Below are positions 16,787 through 24,396 of a DNA stretch of 64,000 bases, in pieces. Source of the stretch: Candidatus Paceibacterota bacterium (GTDB lineage: Bacteria > Verrucomicrobiota > Verrucomicrobiia > Limisphaerales > UBA8199); assembly GCA_035452965.1 (NCBI GenBank), contig DAOTCE010000011.1, positions 62,001-126,000 on the forward strand, written 5' to 3'. Positions within the stretch are counted from its first letter, which is position 1. Every line of letters starts with the position of its first letter. A program made the position numbers and the translations under genes. The notes beneath the pieces are model-generated. The model had not been told where the DNA came from. It made no database searches and saw nothing but the letters and a program-made list of their open reading frames with translations.

Positions 16787-19195
16787 ATGTCCACTATGAC
16801 CTCAAGCCGTAACCAATCTAACGGCACTCTGAATCGCAGGATGTTCCTCAAGTCCGCCTCCCTCGCTGTCGGTGGCTGCGGATTGGCGAGCTGCGGCTTG
16901 ACAGCGGGCTGGGCGAAGGGTGCGACAATCGAGGAAAAGGCCGTCCAAACGGCCGCCGCGCTTCCCCGCGGCAACGCGCCCCAGCCGGTGCCCGCGCCGC
17001 ACTTTCCCGACCGCCTGCATGCGTTCGTGTGGCGCAACTGGCAACTGGTGCCCGCCAGACGCATGGGTGAGGTTGTCAGCGCCAGCGCCGGCGACATCGT
17101 CCGCCTGGGCCGGAGCATGGGCTTGAAAGGCCCGCCGCGCATTACCCTTGACCAGCAGCGCCGCTCCGCGTTGACAGTGATCCGCCGCAACTGGCATCTG
17201 CTCCCATACGAGCAACTCTTGCAGCTCCTCGGCTGGACGGCCGAACAGATGGCCTTCACGCTGCGCGAGGACGACTTCCTCTACGTCAAGCTGGGCAACC
17301 TCAAACCCCAGTGCGAGCGATTGCTGTACCGTCCCCCCGATCCCGGCGCCCGCGCCCGCGCCGCAGAGATTGCCGCAGTGCTGCGCGCCCAGTTCCCCGA
17401 AGGAGTGGGACAACCCGAGCAACCCTTGTTCGAGTTCGTGAAACAACTGTCTCGGCCGCCCAAAGCGGGCGAAGGCCCACGCGCGGGCCATAGCGCCTTC
17501 TCCCCGCGCTACTGCTACTCCTATTTTGCGCTCTACGGCGATCCCTTGCTCGACCCCGCGCTGGACCCTTACCCGGACGGTTACCTCGCCCGCCTGGCAG
17601 CCTCGGGTGTGGATGGAATCTGGCTGCAGGCGGTCCTGACCCAGCTCGCCCCGTTTCCGTGGGATGCTCGCCAAAGCCAGCATTTCGAGACGCGGCTGAA
17701 GAATCTGCGCCTGCTGATCGAGCGAGCGCGGCGGCACGGCCTGGGGGTCTATCTCTACCTCAACGAGCCGCGCGCCCGCACGTTGAGCTTCTTCGCCGCG
17801 CGGCCCGGCTTGAAGGGGGTGACGGAAGGAGAATTTGCCAGCTTGTGCACCAGTGTGCCGGAAGTTCGCGATTACCTGGCCGCAGCGGTGGCCACTATTT
17901 GCCGCGCTGCGCCCGGGTTGGAGGGGTTCTTCACTATCACTGGCTCGGAGAACCTGAGCAATTGCTGGTCGCACGGCAATGGCAAGGCGTGCCCGCGTTG
18001 CGGCCAGCGCAAGCCGGCTGAGGTAATCTCAGAAGTCAACGCCACCTTCTATGAAGGCATCCGCCGGGCCGGCCATGGGCAGAAGCTCATCGCCTGGGAT
18101 TGGGGCTGGGGCGACGAATGGGCGGACCAGGTCATCGCGCTGCTTCCGCGCGAGGTCAACTTCCTGAGCGTGAGCGAATGGGGGATGCCGATTAAACGTG
18201 GCGGCGTCGAAACCGGCATTGGGGAGTATTCCATCTCGACTGTTGGGCCTGGCGACCGCGCCCGGCGCCGCTGGGACCAGGCGCGCGCCCGGGGCTTGCG
18301 CGCCCTCGCCAAAGTGCAGTGTGGCAATACGTGGGAGCTTTCTGCCGTCCCCTACATCCCGGCGGTGGCCAATGTCGCCCGCCACGCGGCGAATCTGCGC
18401 AGCGTTGGCGTCAATGGACTCATGCTGGGCTGGACGTTGGGCGGGTATCCATCCCCCAATCTGGAGGTAGTCGCCGAAATGGGCGCCGCGCCGGTGGAAG
18501 GCGAGACAGCAGACCCGGCGAGTGCGATGGCGCGCGTGGCGGAGCGGCGTTTCGGAAAGCAATTGGCCCCCGCGATGGTCCATGCCTGGCAGGAGTACAG
18601 CGACGCTTTCAGCGAGTTCCCATTCCACGGCAGCCTGGTCTATAGCGCGCCCATGCAGGTCGGCCCGGCAAATCTGCTATGGGGCGAACCCACCGGCTAT
18701 CGTGCCTCAATGGTGGGCTTTCCTTATGATGATCTGGATGCCTGGCGCGCGGTCTACCCGGCGGAGGTCTTCGTCGGGCAGTTTGAGAAAGTGGCCGGCG
18801 GCTTCGAGCGCGCGCACCGCCGCCTGGCCGACGCGGTCCAAAGCTGCCGCAGCCAGTTAAGTGCGCAGCAGCACGCAACCGCGCAGCAGGAATTGAGCGT
18901 GGGCGAAGCCGCTGCAATTCACTTCCGCAGCACCGCCAACCAGGCCCGGTTCGTTTTAGCCCGCCGACGCCTGAAAGAAGCGAAGTCCCCGGCCGACGCG
19001 CATTCTGTCCGCACCGAACTCGAGGGCCTGCTGCAGGCCGAGATGGCGCTGGCCCGCCGTCTTCACACGATCCAGACCCGCGATTCACGGATCGGCTTCG
19101 AGGCCTCCAATCAATACTACTACGTCCCTGTGGACCTGGCGGAGAAGGTCATCAACTGCCAGGACCTGCTTGCGCGCTGGCTGCCGCCGAGTTAA
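16787..19195 (+). CDS. Exported 802-aa protein with GH20-like TIM barrel, unknown substrate
   Basis: The N-terminus has a twin-arginine-type motif (RRMFLKSASL, R17-R18) followed by a hydrophobic stretch ending in LASC, so the protein may be a Tat-exported lipoprotein. The middle (about residues 240-560) reads as a TIM barrel similar in layout to GH20/GH84-type enzymes, with strand-like segments such as GVDGIWLQAVLTQLAPFPWD, GLGVYLYLNEPRA, GLEGFFTITGSENLSNCWSH and LIAWDWGWGDEW. A C-x2-C pair follows (ACPRCGQRK). The C-terminal quarter is helical. No close family name comes to mind. It precedes the SSS-symporter operon by 113 bp. Confidence 0.72.
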   Translation: MSTMTSSRNQSNGTLNRRMFLKSASLAVGGCGLASCGLTAGWAKGATIEEKAVQTAAALPRGNAPQPVPAPHFPDRLHAFVWRNWQLVPARRMGEVVSASAGDIVRLGRSMGLKGPPRITLDQQRRSALTVIRRNWHLLPYEQLLQLLGWTAEQMAFTLREDDFLYVKLGNLKPQCERLLYRPPDPGARARAAEIAAVLRAQFPEGVGQPEQPLFEFVKQLSRPPKAGEGPRAGHSAFSPRYCYSYFALYGDPLLDPALDPYPDGYLARLAASGVDGIWLQAVLTQLAPFPWDARQSQHFETRLKNLRLLIERARRHGLGVYLYLNEPRARTLSFFAARPGLKGVTEGEFASLCTSVPEVRDYLAAAVATICRAAPGLEGFFTITGSENLSNCWSHGNGKACPRCGQRKPAEVISEVNATFYEGIRRAGHGQKLIAWDWGWGDEWADQVIALLPREVNFLSVSEWGMPIKRGGVETGIGEYSISTVGPGDRARRRWDQARARGLRALAKVQCGNTWELSAVPYIPAVANVARHAANLRSVGVNGLMLGWTLGGYPSPNLEVVAEMGAAPVEGETADPASAMARVAERRFGKQLAPAMVHAWQEYSDAFSEFPFHGSLVYSAPMQVGPANLLWGEPTGYRASMVGFPYDDLDAWRAVYPAEVFVGQFEKVAGGFERAHRRLADAVQSCRSQLSAQQHATAQQELSVGEAAAIHFRSTANQARFVLARRRLKEAKSPADAHSVRTELEGLLQAEMALARRLHTIQTRDSRIGFEASNQYYYVPVDLAEKVINCQDLLARWLPPS

Positions 19196-19308
19196 GGCCC
19201 TTTCGCCCCAGCGGGCCGTGTCGTGGCCGTCTCAGCGAGAAGGCCCTGCCACGCGCGAGTTGACTCCAGCCGGTTCTGCTGGCGATTATTTGGCGCCCGA
19301 TTGAGCGT

Positions 19309-21057
19309 ATGCGCGACTCCGTGACCAATTTGGATTGGGCCATCATCCTCAGCTATTTGGTGGGGGTCGTTGGTGTGGGCGTGGCAGCGGGGTTCTTGCG
19401 CCGGCGGGGCGGCGAGGGCAGCCATTACTTTCTGGCGGGCAACACGCTCACTTGGCCCATCATCGGGCTGGCCATGTTCGCGGCCAACATCTCCACCGTC
19501 CACCTCGTGAGCCTGGCTGAGGCGGCCTACAAGTACGGCCTGGTCTTCGGCAACTTCGAATGGATGGCGGGCTTTACGCTGATCCTGCTCTCCCTGTTCT
19601 TTGCTCCGCTCTACCTGCGTTCGCGTGTGCCGACGCTGCCGGATTACCTAGAGCGCCGGTTCAACCGCCGCTGCCGCGACTACCTGGCCTTCGTCTCGCT
19701 CTTCTCGGCGATCGTGATTCATATCGGCGTGGCGCTCTACACTGCGGCGTGGGTGTTGCGCGGGATTCTGAACCTCGGCCCGCAGGCCACTATTCTCGGC
19801 CTGGATGCGCTGATGTTCTTTATTGTTGCGCTCGGCGTGCTGACCGGCCTTTACACGATGCTCGGCGGCTTGCTGGCCGTGGTGTGGACCGAGAGCATTC
19901 AGACACTGTTGCTGCTGGTCGGTGCGGTCTGCATCACAGTGGTGGGTTTTGTAAAGATCGGCGGGTGGCCCGCGCTCGCGCAAACGCTCGCGGCCCACCC
20001 CCACCCGCTGGCTGGCGCGGAAGGCTTTCCTGCGACCACCGCCAACTTCCTCAACATGGCCCGCGGCGCCGACGATCCCAGCGGGCTGCCGTGGTACTCA
20101 ATCCTGCTCGGCTACCCGGTTCTGGGCATTTGGTATTGGTGCTGCGACCAGACTATTGTCCAGCGCGTGCTGGCGGCGCGCGACGAGAAGCAGGCCCGGC
20201 TCGGCCCGCTGTTCTGCGCGTTCATCAAGATCCTGCCCGTGTTCTTCTTTGTGCTGCCCGGCGTAATCTGCGTCGCGCTGGTCCAGCAGGGCCTGTTCAA
20301 CGGCGCGGCCCCAGCCAGGGCCGCTGATACCTACACCTTCATGCTCGTCCACCTGCTGCCTGTGGGTTTGAAGGGGCTGGTTGCCGCGGCCATGCTGGCG
20401 GCGGCCATGCAAACCTGCTCCGCTGCGCTGAACTCTTCGGCCACGCTCTTCGCCTACGACATCGTCCGGCGCTGGCGGCCCGCGACCAACGACCACCAGC
20501 TGGTCGTTATTGGCAAGGTCACCACAGTCGTGGCTACGGTCCTGGCAATCGTTATGTCGCCGCTGTTCGGCCATTACGACACCATCTTTGCCGGCATCAA
20601 CAAGCTCATCTCCTATGTCGCCCCGCCGATCACGGCGGTGTTCCTGTTCGGCGTGTTCTGGAGGAAGGCTTCGGGCCGGGCGGCGTTCCTTACGCTGGTG
20701 GCCGGGGCGATGATGGGCGCGGCCATCTTCCCGCTGGACTTCTGGAAGCCCGAAATAGCGGCTTGGCTTGGGCGGAACAGCCCAGCGCTGGCAAGCGCTT
20801 ACGACGGCTTCTGTCGCTGCGTGATCAACGACTTCATGTTGACCGCGTTCTACCTGTTTATGGGGTGCTGCGCCATTATGTGGTGCGCCTCAAAACTCCT
20901 GCCCGAACCGCTCAAGCCCGAGGCGCAGGGACTGGTGTGGGGGGACTGGCGCGAGCCGTTGCGCGGCGAAACTCGCGGCCGCGGCTTGGGCAATTACCGC
21001 ATCCTCGCCGCCTGCGTGCTTGCGGCCTTCACCGTGCTCTACCTAATCTTCCGCTGA
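19309..21057 (+). CDS. Sodium:solute symporter (SSS family)
   Basis: The 582-aa protein has about 13 hydrophobic helices. Sequence such as SHYFLAGNTLTWPIIGLAMF near the N-terminus and FAGINKLISYVAPPITAVFL near residue 430 is typical of SGLT-like Na+/sugar symporters. It probably imports a monosaccharide released by neighbouring glycosidases. Its TGA overlaps the ATG of a rhamnose-mutarotase gene (TGATG), and a GH29 fucosidase follows, so L-fucose or another 6-deoxyhexose is the best guess for the substrate. That substrate is inferred from context. Confidence 0.88.
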   Translation: MRDSVTNLDWAIILSYLVGVVGVGVAAGFLRRRGGEGSHYFLAGNTLTWPIIGLAMFAANISTVHLVSLAEAAYKYGLVFGNFEWMAGFTLILLSLFFAPLYLRSRVPTLPDYLERRFNRRCRDYLAFVSLFSAIVIHIGVALYTAAWVLRGILNLGPQATILGLDALMFFIVALGVLTGLYTMLGGLLAVVWTESIQTLLLLVGAVCITVVGFVKIGGWPALAQTLAAHPHPLAGAEGFPATTANFLNMARGADDPSGLPWYSILLGYPVLGIWYWCCDQTIVQRVLAARDEKQARLGPLFCAFIKILPVFFFVLPGVICVALVQQGLFNGAAPARAADTYTFMLVHLLPVGLKGLVAAAMLAAAMQTCSAALNSSATLFAYDIVRRWRPATNDHQLVVIGKVTTVVATVLAIVMSPLFGHYDTIFAGINKLISYVAPPITAVFLFGVFWRKASGRAAFLTLVAGAMMGAAIFPLDFWKPEIAAWLGRNSPALASAYDGFCRCVINDFMLTAFYLFMGCCAIMWCASKLLPEPLKPEAQGLVWGDWREPLRGETRGRGLGNYRILAACVLAAFTVLYLIFR

Positions 21058-21488
21058 TGCCGCCCTTTAACTCCCTGCCCAATCGGAGACACCTCTCCGC
21101 TCTCCTCCTCGCGGCCTTGGTGGCTGGTTGTGCCACTGCGCCACGAGCGCCGCAACGCTACGCCTGGGTCACCGGCCTCAAGCCCGAGAAGGCCGCCTAC
21201 TACCGCGAGCTGCACGCCCACCCCTGGCCCGGCGTGATGAAGCAGCTCAAGGCCTGCCACATCCAGAACTACTCCATCTTCGAGAAGGAGATCGACGGCA
21301 ATCTCTACCTCTTCTCCTACCTCGAATACACCGGCAAGGACTTCGCCGCCGACATGAAGCAGATGGCCGCCGACCCCGAGACCCGCCGGTGGTGGAAGGA
21401 AACCGATCCCTGCCAACACCCGTTGCCGGACGCCGCCGCCCAAGGGAAAATCTGGTCCGACGCCAGGCAAGTATTCTACCTGCCATGA
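21057..21488 (+). CDS. L-rhamnose/L-fucose mutarotase-family lipoprotein
   Basis: The 143-aa protein has a mutarotase (RhaM/FucM-like, DUF718) domain from about residue 34: RYAWVTGLKPEKAAYYRELH, the aromatic-rich NYSIFEKEIDGNLYLFSYLE and the C-terminal PETRRWWKETDPCQHPLP. The enzyme interconverts alpha and beta anomers of 6-deoxyhexoses. Residues 1-26 form a lipoprotein signal with lipobox LVAGC, so the enzyme should be membrane-anchored outside the cytoplasm, which is unusual for the family. Its start overlaps the symporter stop, consistent with delivery of the right anomer to that transporter. Confidence 0.82.
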   Translation: MPPFNSLPNRRHLSALLLAALVAGCATAPRAPQRYAWVTGLKPEKAAYYRELHAHPWPGVMKQLKACHIQNYSIFEKEIDGNLYLFSYLEYTGKDFAADMKQMAADPETRRWWKETDPCQHPLPDAAAQGKIWSDARQVFYLP

Positions 21489-21507
21489 AACCCTGTTCAT
21501 GGCGCCC

Positions 21508-21582
21508 CGTAGCGGCGTCTCGGCAGAGCGCCGCTGGCTTAAACTATGAACATCAGCGGCGCTCTGCCGAGACGCCGCTACG
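21508..21582. repeat. Long inverted repeat with perfect 29-bp arms (REP-like)
   Basis: The left arm at 21508-21536 and the right arm at 21554-21582 are perfect reverse complements separated by a 17-bp loop. Each arm also contains a smaller hairpin, AGCGGCG pairing with CGCCGCT. The element fills most of the gap between the mutarotase and fucosidase genes. A related half-element lies at 63835-63862. The form resembles paired REP/BIME elements, but no RAYT transposase gene is present in the window. It could also act as an mRNA stabiliser or attenuator within the operon. Confidence 0.8.
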
Positions 21583-21593
21583 CGAGCCTTGAA

Positions 21594-22934
21594 ATGAACC
21601 TGCGAATAAGACTTCTGTTGCTGGCGGCCGCGCTGTCGCGCAGCCTTAGCCTCTACGGCGCGGACCCCAAGTATCCCGTTCTTCCCCCCGACTCCGAACG
21701 ACTCCAATGGTGGCGCGACGCGCGCTTCGGCTTGTTCATCCACTGGGGGCCGGTCAGCCTCAAAGGCACCGAGATCGGCTGGTCCCGCGGCGGCGAGCGG
21801 CACGGCTACAAGGGCCACGGCACCCAAATCCCCGTGGAGGTCTACGACAACCTCTACAAGCAATTCAACCCGAGCCGGTTCAATGCGGACGAATGGGTTG
21901 CCACCGCAATGGCCGCGGGAATGAGGTATCTTGTCTTCACCAGCCGCCACCACGACGGCTTCAGCATGTTCGACACCCAGGCCGACGACTACAAGATCAC
22001 CTCGCCCGACAGCCCATTCCGACGGGACGTGGTCCGGGAACTGGCTGGCGCTTGCCACCGTGCCGGCTTGCGTTTTGGTCTTTACTACTCCCAACCCAAC
22101 TGGCGTCACCCGGACGCCTTCACTGACCGCCACACCAACTACCTGGCCTACCTCAAGACGCAGGTCCGCGAGCTTCTCACCAACTACGGCACGCTGGACA
22201 TCTTCTGGTTCGATGGCCTCGGCAAAACCGCCCAGGACTACGACGCCGAGGCCGTCAACACCATGATCCGCGAGTTGCAGCCGCGCATCATCATCAACAA
22301 CCGCAATGGTCTGCCGGAAGACCACGACACGCCGGAGCAGCGCATCGGCACCTTCCAGCACCACCGCCCCTGGGAAAGCTGCATCACCATCTGCAAGCAG
22401 TGGGCCTGGAAGCCGGATGACCAAATGAAGTCACTGGCCGAGTGCCTCGAGACGCTCATCCGCTGCGCTGGTGGCGATGGCAACTTGCTCTTCAACGTCG
22501 GCCCGATGCCGGACGGCCGGATCGAGCCGCGCCAGGTCAAGCGGCTCGAGGAAATGGGGACCTGGCTCCGCAAGCACGGCGAATCCATCTACGGCACCCG
22601 CGGCGGCCCTTGGAAGCCTGGCAAATCCATTGCCAGCACCCGCAAAGGCAACACTATCTACCTGCATCTTTTGGGATACCGCGGAAAGACCGTCACCCTA
22701 ACGAACATACCCCGAACGATCATGCACAGTTCGGCGCTCACTGGCGGAACTGCGCGAGTCAGCCAATCAGGCCGCCAAATCTCCATCAGCATTGATACCT
22801 TGCCTGCCCACCCGCCAGCCAAGGGCGCCGAACTGCTCCTGCGCCGCGCCACGGACCAATCCGCCCCGCCCCCGATTGACTCCATCCTCAAGCTCGAACT
22901 GGACGGCTCGGCGATGGACCTTGAGCCGCTCTGA
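21594..22934 (+). CDS. Exported alpha-L-fucosidase (GH29)
   Basis: The 446-aa protein has a signal peptide (MNLRIRLLLLAAALSRSLSL) and the GH29 fold signatures: WWRDARFGLFIHWGPVSLKG, FTSRHHDGFSMFDT, FGLYYSQPNW and the nucleophile region DIFWFDG with D207. It hydrolyses terminal alpha-L-fucose from glycans in the periplasm or outside the cell. I chose the ATG at 21594 because the signal peptide starts there; an in-frame ATG at 21546 lies in the loop of the inverted repeat. It is downstream of the symporter and mutarotase, giving a compact fucose-release, anomer-conversion and uptake unit. Confidence 0.92.
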   Translation: MNLRIRLLLLAAALSRSLSLYGADPKYPVLPPDSERLQWWRDARFGLFIHWGPVSLKGTEIGWSRGGERHGYKGHGTQIPVEVYDNLYKQFNPSRFNADEWVATAMAAGMRYLVFTSRHHDGFSMFDTQADDYKITSPDSPFRRDVVRELAGACHRAGLRFGLYYSQPNWRHPDAFTDRHTNYLAYLKTQVRELLTNYGTLDIFWFDGLGKTAQDYDAEAVNTMIRELQPRIIINNRNGLPEDHDTPEQRIGTFQHHRPWESCITICKQWAWKPDDQMKSLAECLETLIRCAGGDGNLLFNVGPMPDGRIEPRQVKRLEEMGTWLRKHGESIYGTRGGPWKPGKSIASTRKGNTIYLHLLGYRGKTVTLTNIPRTIMHSSALTGGTARVSQSGRQISISIDTLPAHPPAKGAELLLRRATDQSAPPPIDSILKLELDGSAMDLEPL

Positions 22935-23253
22935 GTCCCCGCCCAGCCGGCCGCGGGGGAAAAACAGTCGCAACCCGGCTACATAACAATGGCAACCCCT
23001 GGCGGAACGCAATTGAGTTAACGCCAGGGGCCAAGATAGCGATGAAGCTCCAGCTACGAGGTTACTGAGTTTGTTTCACTATCCTCAGACCTTTAGGGAT
23101 ATACGGCTGTGAATGGGAATTCTTGCTCACTCCGTCCGTAGCGCGCCTGGGAAGTGATTGCGACGGAACAGAGTTGAAGGCCGTTCGTCCTAAGACTGTG
23201 CATCATGCAAATCATGGCCAACTTACATATTGCAGAAGTGCCAGTTGAAACCG
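22935..23253. other. Intergenic region with a candidate hairpin
   Basis: The gap lies between convergent genes. CCCCTGGCG at 22996-23004 pairs perfectly with CGCCAGGGG at 23022-23030 across a 17-bp loop. No run of T follows on the plus strand, so it is only a weak candidate for an intrinsic terminator of the fucosidase operon. No coding frame in the gap is convincing. Confidence 0.4.
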
Positions 23254-24396
23254 TCATGGCGCCTGACCTGCCAAGGTGTGCAACTGGGCTCCCATCGCTT
23301 GGTCCAGGCGATCGCGATTCGCCGCACGGAAGTGGCGCCGGAAGTAATCGTTGCCGTTGCGAAGGTCAAACCTGGTAGCCAAATCCAGGTATTCCCTGGA
23401 GAGCCACTCCCAGAGGCTGCAGGCATAGGGATTCTCGATCCCTGCGGTGGCCAAAAACCCGGGAGGCAGATGAATCTCCGTGCGAGGATGATGCACGCGG
23501 AGTTGCCCAAACAGTTCGAGCGAATCTGAATAGAATCCTCGACGGTCGGCAGGATCGGGCGTCTGGAGGGCCAAAGGGAAATGGCGTTCAAATACCGCGC
23601 GAGCCTTGTCGAGATCATTGCAGAGCACGAGGTACCTGAGGTGGTCTCCAGCAGCACCGATGTAGCGCAAACGATCCGCGATGTTGGGATAGGTGCGCAA
23701 ATGGTGCCGTCGAGCCTGTTCAGTGCGTCCCGCCCGCACGAGGGGACACAGCAGGCTGGCAATGAGCCCGTAAGGCGGCCAGGCACGGGACAGCCGCCCT
23801 TCGAGCAGCGGGCTGGCAAGCTCAATTGCCTCCGATTCTCTTTTCCAACAAAGCAGAGAAATGACCTGAGCGCCTTGCTCGCAGGCGGGGCAATCACTCA
23901 TCCGATCTCGCGGTTGTTTCAGCCACTCTTCATGCCAGCGCTCCGCGCACTCCAGGTCACATAACGTCAGGGCGACGTCCCGGCGGCAGTAAAATTCTGT
24001 GCGTCGGCTATAACCGGCACGCTGCAAACGCAAACCCAGATCATCCAGCGTTTCAAGGATTTGCGCGCGCGAAATCTCGGGAAAGCTGGACAGCGACCTT
24101 GCGCTCCATTTGTAATCCCAGAGTAATTCAAAGAGATCCTGCTCGAATAGCTCCGGGCGTAGATCGAACTGTGCCAGCCGCCAGGCGAAGCCGACCAGCG
24201 CGATCTCAGTGTGGCCGCAGCAAACCGCGACGCGGTGCAACTGCTTCCGGGCCGCGTAGGCACTTCTCAGGTCATTGGAGGCATCGGCCCGGCGCACCGC
24301 TTCCTGCCAGCGCGCGAGTTGGTCGGGCCCGGGATCATACGCCTCTTGAAGGGACGCAACCAACTCTTCGAGCCATCTGTCGTCTGACACGTTCAT
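23254..24396 (-). CDS. TPR-like helical partner protein of the HSP90-family ATPase
   Basis: The 380-aa product is almost entirely helical with several 30-40-residue repeats that look like degenerate TPR units (for example around SAYAARKQLHRVAVCCGHTE and LRYLVLCNDLDKARAVFERH). No enzymatic motif is visible. The ATG at 24396 overlaps the TGA of the upstream HSP90-family gene (ATGA) and is preceded by a strong Shine-Dalgarno AAAGGAGGGG, so the two are co-translated. From memory, divergent HSP90-family genes of actinobacteria can also have a TPR neighbour; I cannot check this. A co-chaperone or adaptor role is inference. Confidence 0.75.
   Translation of the reverse strand: MNVSDDRWLEELVASLQEAYDPGPDQLARWQEAVRRADASNDLRSAYAARKQLHRVAVCCGHTEIALVGFAWRLAQFDLRPELFEQDLFELLWDYKWSARSLSSFPEISRAQILETLDDLGLRLQRAGYSRRTEFYCRRDVALTLCDLECAERWHEEWLKQPRDRMSDCPACEQGAQVISLLCWKRESEAIELASPLLEGRLSRAWPPYGLIASLLCPLVRAGRTEQARRHHLRTYPNIADRLRYIGAAGDHLRYLVLCNDLDKARAVFERHFPLALQTPDPADRRGFYSDSLELFGQLRVHHPRTEIHLPPGFLATAGIENPYACSLWEWLSREYLDLATRFDLRNGNDYFRRHFRAANRDRLDQAMGAQLHTLAGQAP

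Noticed and set aside
22996..23030. Intrinsic terminator for the fucosidase operon
   Set aside because: The stem is perfect, but no T-run follows on the plus strand, so I list it only as a hairpin within the intergenic region.
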